Below, in pieces: positions 60,540 to 64,000 of a stretch of DNA of 64,000 nucleotides; positions within the stretch are counted from its first letter, which is position 1, and each line of letters starts with the position of its first letter. The position numbers were made by a program, and so were the translations under genes. Where the stretch lies: positions 124,001 to 188,000 of the forward strand of contig JABSRP010000014.1 in the NCBI GenBank assembly GCA_013215145.1, given 5' to 3'. This DNA is from Pseudobacteriovorax sp. GTDB lineage: Bacteria > Bdellovibrionota_B > Oligoflexia > Oligoflexales > Oligoflexaceae. The notes beneath the pieces are model-generated. The model was not told the DNA's origin, made no database searches, and worked only from the letters and a program-made list of their open reading frames with translations.

Positions 60540-60568
60540 TTGACCAAATTAGGCAATTGACATAAAAC
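60540..60568 (+). promoter_or_regulatory. Probable arginase promoter
   Basis: TTGACC (60540-60545) and TAAAAC (60563-60568) with a 17-base spacer lie about 70 bases before the arginase start. The stretch TTGACCAAATT matches the grxD promoter dyad half, though the second half (AGGCAA) diverges. Confidence 0.45.
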
Positions 60569-60638
60569 CTAGTTGGGCATTGGAATATCATTGATTGACG
60601 CATACCAACCAATAGTGACTCATCCAAAAGAGGTAAAA

Positions 60639-61556
60639 ATGTCATTTGCGAAAAAAATTGAAATCATTGGGGTGCCATCGGACTTAGGCGCAAATATGAG
60701 AGGCGCCAACATGGGACCGGCTGCACTGCGAATAGCTGATCTTAAAGAAAAAGTTGAGATTCAGGGCTATGAGGTCATCGATTCGGGCGACCTTCACGTT
60801 CCCGTTAGAGATTCTTTGGACCCTAAAATCCAAGACGAAAAATTTTTGCAACCTCTTGTTAAAATTTGCGATGAATTAGCCACAAGGACCTATCAATCAG
60901 TTAAAGAGAATCGATTTCCGTTAGTGATAGGCGGAGATCACAGCATAGCTATTGGCAGCATTTCTGGGGTCGCGAATCATTTCCGAGATCATGATCAAAG
61001 TATTGGTGTGATTTGGGTAGACGCCCATGCTGATATCAACACTCCTGACAGCTCCCCCTCAGGCAATATTCACGGAATGCCGCTAGCAACGCTTCTTGGG
61101 AATGGTCATCCAGAATTGACAAGAATTGGCGGCGAAGGCGCAAAGATCAATCCAAAAAACGTGGCGCTCATCGGAATTCGTACTATAGATGATCACGAAA
61201 AAATGCAACTAAAAGAGAGCGGAATTCACTACTATACTATGCGGGACATCGATGAAAAAGGCATGTTCCACATTATGCAAGAAGCGATAAAACACGTCTC
61301 TGAGGGAACGAGTGGAATACATGTATCCTTCGATATCGACGGCATCGACCCTCGGTACGCACCTGGTGTGAGTACTCCAGTAAGCGGCGGCATTACCTTT
61401 CGTGAGGCTCATTTGATACTAGAAATGGCGTACGAATCGGGTAAAATGAGCTCTCTAGATTTTGTCGAGCTCAATCCTTATACAGACGTCGGTGCTCAAT
61501 CCGCCAATCTCACAGTAGATCTAATCCTCTCTGCATTAGGCAAGTCTATCGTATAA
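60639..61556 (+). CDS. rocF: Arginase
   Basis: 305 residues from the ATG at 60639 (AGAGGT upstream). The dinuclear Mn site motifs are GGDHSIAIGS, WVDAHADINTP and SFDIDGIDP, with SGGITFREAHL and DFVELNP also as in arginases. It converts arginine to ornithine and urea. Length and SPSGNIHGMPLA support arginase over agmatinase. The next gene is tgt, 20 bases on. Confidence 0.93.
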   Translation: MSFAKKIEIIGVPSDLGANMRGANMGPAALRIADLKEKVEIQGYEVIDSGDLHVPVRDSLDPKIQDEKFLQPLVKICDELATRTYQSVKENRFPLVIGGDHSIAIGSISGVANHFRDHDQSIGVIWVDAHADINTPDSSPSGNIHGMPLATLLGNGHPELTRIGGEGAKINPKNVALIGIRTIDDHEKMQLKESGIHYYTMRDIDEKGMFHIMQEAIKHVSEGTSGIHVSFDIDGIDPRYAPGVSTPVSGGITFREAHLILEMAYESGKMSSLDFVELNPYTDVGAQSANLTVDLILSALGKSIV

Positions 61557-61576
61557 TACTAGGAAACCCTATTTTC

Positions 61577-62671
61577 ATGTTCAAAACGTTTAAAGAAGAT
61601 GGCAAAGCTCGCCTAGGCGAGCTAACTCTGAAAAGAGGTGTCGTCAAAACCCCAATCTTCATGCCAGTTGGTACAGTTGGCTCTGTAAAGACTTTGGTCC
61701 CGTCTGACCTAAAAGATCTCCAGGCGGAAATCATTCTCGGTAACACCTACCATCTTTATCTAAGACCTGGCATGGATATCATCAAACACTTCGGAGGGCT
61801 TCATAAATTCATAAATTGGGACCGCCCCATTCTAACTGATAGTGGTGGTTTTCAAATCTTTAGTTTAGGAAAGCTTCGAAAGATTAAAGAAGAAGGCGCT
61901 TCCTTCCAGAGTCATATAGATGGCAGAAAGATTTTTCTTTCCCCAGAACTAGCAGTTGAAATTCAGGAGACCCTGGATGCCGATATCCATATGGTTCTTG
62001 ACGAATGCACTCCCTATCCAGCAACCCATGGAGAGGCAAAAGTATCTATGCAACGATCCATGCGCTGGGCCAAACGTTGCCGTGAGGCTAAAGCCAAAAG
62101 TGACCTAGCTCAGTTTGGAATTGTTCAGGGTGGTATGTATGAGGACCTTAGGCTTGATAGTATCAAGGCTCTCACAGATATCGATTTTGAAGGATACTCT
62201 ATTGGAGGTCTATCAGTCGGCGAACCGAAACCGTCCATGCGGACCACCACGGAGTTTTGCTGCGAGCATCTACCAAAAGACAAACCTCGTTATCTCATGG
62301 GAGTCGGTACACCTCTAGACATTATTGAATCTATTGGAATGGGTGTCGACATGTTTGATTGCGTCATGCCTACACGAAACGGTAGGAACGGAACCCTATT
62401 TACTTCCGAAGGTAAGATTAATATCAAAAATCAAAAGTATGCCTTTGATGATTCTCCTTTGGATCCAAATTGTAGCTGTTACACGTGTCAGAATTTTTCG
62501 CGCTCTTATTTAAGACATCTATTTGTTTCTAAAGAACTGACAGCACAGCGCTTACTAACGCTTCACAACCTCACTTACTATTTAAAGCTGATCCATGATA
62601 TCCGTGATGCTATAGAGCAGGGCACCTTTCAGGATCTTCTCAGGCACCATAGGGGACTTTGGAAAGCATAA
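61577..62671 (+). CDS. tgt: Queuine tRNA-ribosyltransferase
   Basis: 364 residues. It exchanges guanine for the queuine precursor at tRNA position 34. Motifs: LTDSGGFQIFSL with the catalytic Asp, VQGGMYEDLRLDS, GGLSVGEPKPSM, FDCVMPTRNGRNGTLFT, and the zinc site CSCYTC...TLHN. No obvious terminator follows; the convergent FliG gene begins its stop 46 bases on. Confidence 0.96.
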   Translation: MFKTFKEDGKARLGELTLKRGVVKTPIFMPVGTVGSVKTLVPSDLKDLQAEIILGNTYHLYLRPGMDIIKHFGGLHKFINWDRPILTDSGGFQIFSLGKLRKIKEEGASFQSHIDGRKIFLSPELAVEIQETLDADIHMVLDECTPYPATHGEAKVSMQRSMRWAKRCREAKAKSDLAQFGIVQGGMYEDLRLDSIKALTDIDFEGYSIGGLSVGEPKPSMRTTTEFCCEHLPKDKPRYLMGVGTPLDIIESIGMGVDMFDCVMPTRNGRNGTLFTSEGKINIKNQKYAFDDSPLDPNCSCYTCQNFSRSYLRHLFVSKELTAQRLLTLHNLTYYLKLIHDIRDAIEQGTFQDLLRHHRGLWKA

Positions 62672-62716
62672 TTCTCAAGAAGTCTTATGCAACTCAGAAA
62701 GGATGGCAGCTCATGG

Positions 62717-63718
62717 CTAAACGAAGGCTGCTTCTCCTCCTTGAGCAATCACAATTTTTCCTTCTTCCTCTAGCTTCCTCGCAATCGTCACAATCTCAAA
62801 TTGCATCGACTCGACATCAGAAAGCTTTACTGCTGACATAGCCTCCATATCTTCTTTCAGCATTTTCGCAGCTCGATCGGACATGTTCCTAAATACAAGT
62901 TCCGTGACAGCTTCCGACGCTGTCTTTAACGCGATCATCCACTGTTCAGGTTTGACTGACTTGATAATCTCCTGGATCCCACGATCATCGATTTTCGCTA
63001 AATCATCAAATACGAACATGAGTTGGCGAATTTGCTCTGCGAGATCAGGGTCTCGCTCTTCAAGGTTGTCAAGGATTTGCTCTTCTGTAGCTTTGTCAAT
63101 GAGGTTCAGCATCTCGGCAATGGGCTCAACTCCACCAATTTTTTGCGAAGAAATAGAGCCCATAGCTTGAATTTCGTTTCTCAAGACATCATCGATTTCG
63201 TCAATAATTTCTGGCGCTACTGCATCTAGATTGGAAATTCTGAGAATGATCTCCGTGTGCAATGCCTCAGGTAAGAGCTTAATCACCTCGCCGCACTTTC
63301 CAGGATCAAGGTGAGCCAATATCAATGCGATCGTCTGGGGGTGTTCGTTTCGGATAAAGTTCGTTAGAGTCCTTGGGTCGATCAATTCTAAGGCATCTAA
63401 GTTTGCAGAAGAGCCTAAAGCAAGCTGCTCGATCAGATCATCGGCCTCTCCCCCTTTAAAGGCACTACCTATGACTTTCATTGTAAAGTCATTACCACCA
63501 TAGAAAAACTTTTTATTCTGTTGAAGAATCTCATAGAATTCCATCATGATCTCATCGATCACCTCTTGCTCAAGACGGCCTAGGCGACTCATAGCGCTAC
63601 CGATACGCTTGATCTCAAACTCGGTCATACTCTTAAAGATTTCCGCAGAGATTTCTTCTCCGAAGGAAAGCAACAAAATAGCGGCTTTTTGCGCACCAGA
63701 GTACTTATTAGTTGACAT
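62717..63718 (-). CDS. fliG: Flagellar motor switch protein FliG
   Basis: 333 residues from the ATG at 63718 (GAGGGG upstream); the frame stays open 94 codons further without support. N-terminal MSTNKYSGAQKAAILLLSFGEE; middle domain RNEHPQTIALILAHLDPGKCGEVIKLLPEALHTEIILRIS; C-terminal FVFDDLAKIDDRGIQEIIKSV and NMSDRAAKMLKEDMEAM with the motor charge cluster (Arg of DRAA, acidic pair as ED, Lys at the R297 place). This is a normal FliG, unlike the membrane-anchored relative at 33554-35899. Confidence 0.95.
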   Translation of the reverse strand: MSTNKYSGAQKAAILLLSFGEEISAEIFKSMTEFEIKRIGSAMSRLGRLEQEVIDEIMMEFYEILQQNKKFFYGGNDFTMKVIGSAFKGGEADDLIEQLALGSSANLDALELIDPRTLTNFIRNEHPQTIALILAHLDPGKCGEVIKLLPEALHTEIILRISNLDAVAPEIIDEIDDVLRNEIQAMGSISSQKIGGVEPIAEMLNLIDKATEEQILDNLEERDPDLAEQIRQLMFVFDDLAKIDDRGIQEIIKSVKPEQWMIALKTASEAVTELVFRNMSDRAAKMLKEDMEAMSAVKLSDVESMQFEIVTIARKLEEEGKIVIAQGGEAAFV

Positions 63719-63938
63719 GGGATTCCCCTCAGAAGTCATCGAATTGTCGGTATATGTCCATGGTACGTCAAAAACTCTTTGTAGAGAATAGGCAAGATCG
63801 CTATAGGCCTTGTGATTGACGACTCTCTTTGGCAGAATCGTAGACTTCGCAGGCACCATTCTGTGACCGGGCAAATTTTTCCTAAGTGCTGGTGATTTGA
63901 CTCGCAGCGTCAACTTTTTGTTATAGGAACGAGGGGTT

Positions 63939-64000
63939 ATGAAAGCAGGCATCCTAACGATCGGTGATGAAGTCAGTTCAGGGCAAATCTTAAATCGCAA
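63939..64000 (+). CDS. cinA: CinA-like protein, N-terminal fragment
   Basis: Twenty codons are present: MKAGILTIGDEVSSGQILNR matches the start of CinA (competence/damage-inducible, molybdopterin-binding fold), whose usual text is GDELLSGQI. GAGGGG precedes the ATG. The gene runs off the right edge and is divergent from fliG. With so few residues, related MoaB-like proteins cannot be excluded. The 220-base gap between it and fliG shows no clear promoter. Confidence 0.65.
   Translation, partial: MKAGILTIGDEVSSGQILNR

Overview
The window is 64 kb of ordinary, gene-dense chromosome from a Gram-negative, menaquinone-using bacterium with flagella and type IV pili. Mixed clues (secretin pilQ, heptose-LPS genes gmhA and waaF, 6S RNA, flagellin, FliG, many lipoproteins, J-like/RodZ-type and MinD-like gene pairs, moderate GC) suggest a deltaproteobacterial or Bdellovibrionota/Oligoflexia-type organism. 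This placement is inference from gene content, not from a marker phylogeny. No prophage or CRISPR is visible, and there is one insertion sequence.

Layout. 1-4073 (minus): tryptophan operon trpE-G-D-C-F with translationally coupled junctions; trpF runs off the edge. 4229-12432 (minus): menaquinone operon menG-F-D-A-C-E followed by a BaiN/YhiN flavoprotein. 12617-14169 (plus): divergent polyprenyl diphosphate synthase plus a GbsR-type regulator; two related dyads sit on the two divergent promoters. 14222-16663: a 7TM lipoprotein-type sensor with an RsbW-like ATPase end. 16665-17667: a complete insertion sequence. 17676-19948: the DHNA-CoA thioesterase menI and the ABC-F ATPase uup. 20161-21090: an outer-membrane protein. 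21115-31342 (minus): type IV pilus operon pilM-N-O-P-Q continuing into a lipoprotein, a TPR protein, aroQ, a ParA ATPase and pgeF. PilQ carries two very large Gln/Asn-rich segments.

31614-33557 (plus): cystathionine beta-synthase and a lone cyclic-nucleotide-binding protein. 33554-39889 (minus): a membrane-anchored FliF/FliG-like chimera, an L,D-transpeptidase with an NTF2-like tail, rluD, a J-like/RodZ-HTH fusion and a MinD-like ATPase. 40187-41614: sthA interrupted by an in-frame TAA. 41642-42773 (minus): a small membrane protein and rsmI. 42827-43013: 6S RNA. 43131-48820 (plus): aminotransferase, pheS, pheT, parvulin, terminator. 48888-50858 (minus): fluoride exporter and a transglutaminase-elicitor-like lipoprotein. 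51026-53306: response regulator, BamE-like lipoprotein, SCO/PCuAC copper genes. 53377-58667 (minus, except hupB): cystathionine gamma-lyase/synthase, CGFS glutaredoxin, waaF, rimI, a SurA-like exported protein, HU, HIT protein, gmhA. 58810-62671 (plus): glutamine amidotransferase, flagellin, arginase, tgt. 62717-63718 (minus): canonical FliG. 63939-64000: start of cinA.

The strongest candidate for something undescribed is the 781-residue protein at 33554-35899: signal peptide, FliF-like periplasmic repeats, one membrane helix and a FliG-like cytoplasmic end whose motor-interface charges are altered, in a genome that also has a normal FliG. Second are the prion-like segments of PilQ. Other points of interest are the sthA nonsense codon, the paired dyads in the menaquinone/prenyl promoter region, the operator-like dyad at grxD, and a possible RNA switch over the ribosome binding site of the cyclic-nucleotide-binding protein.
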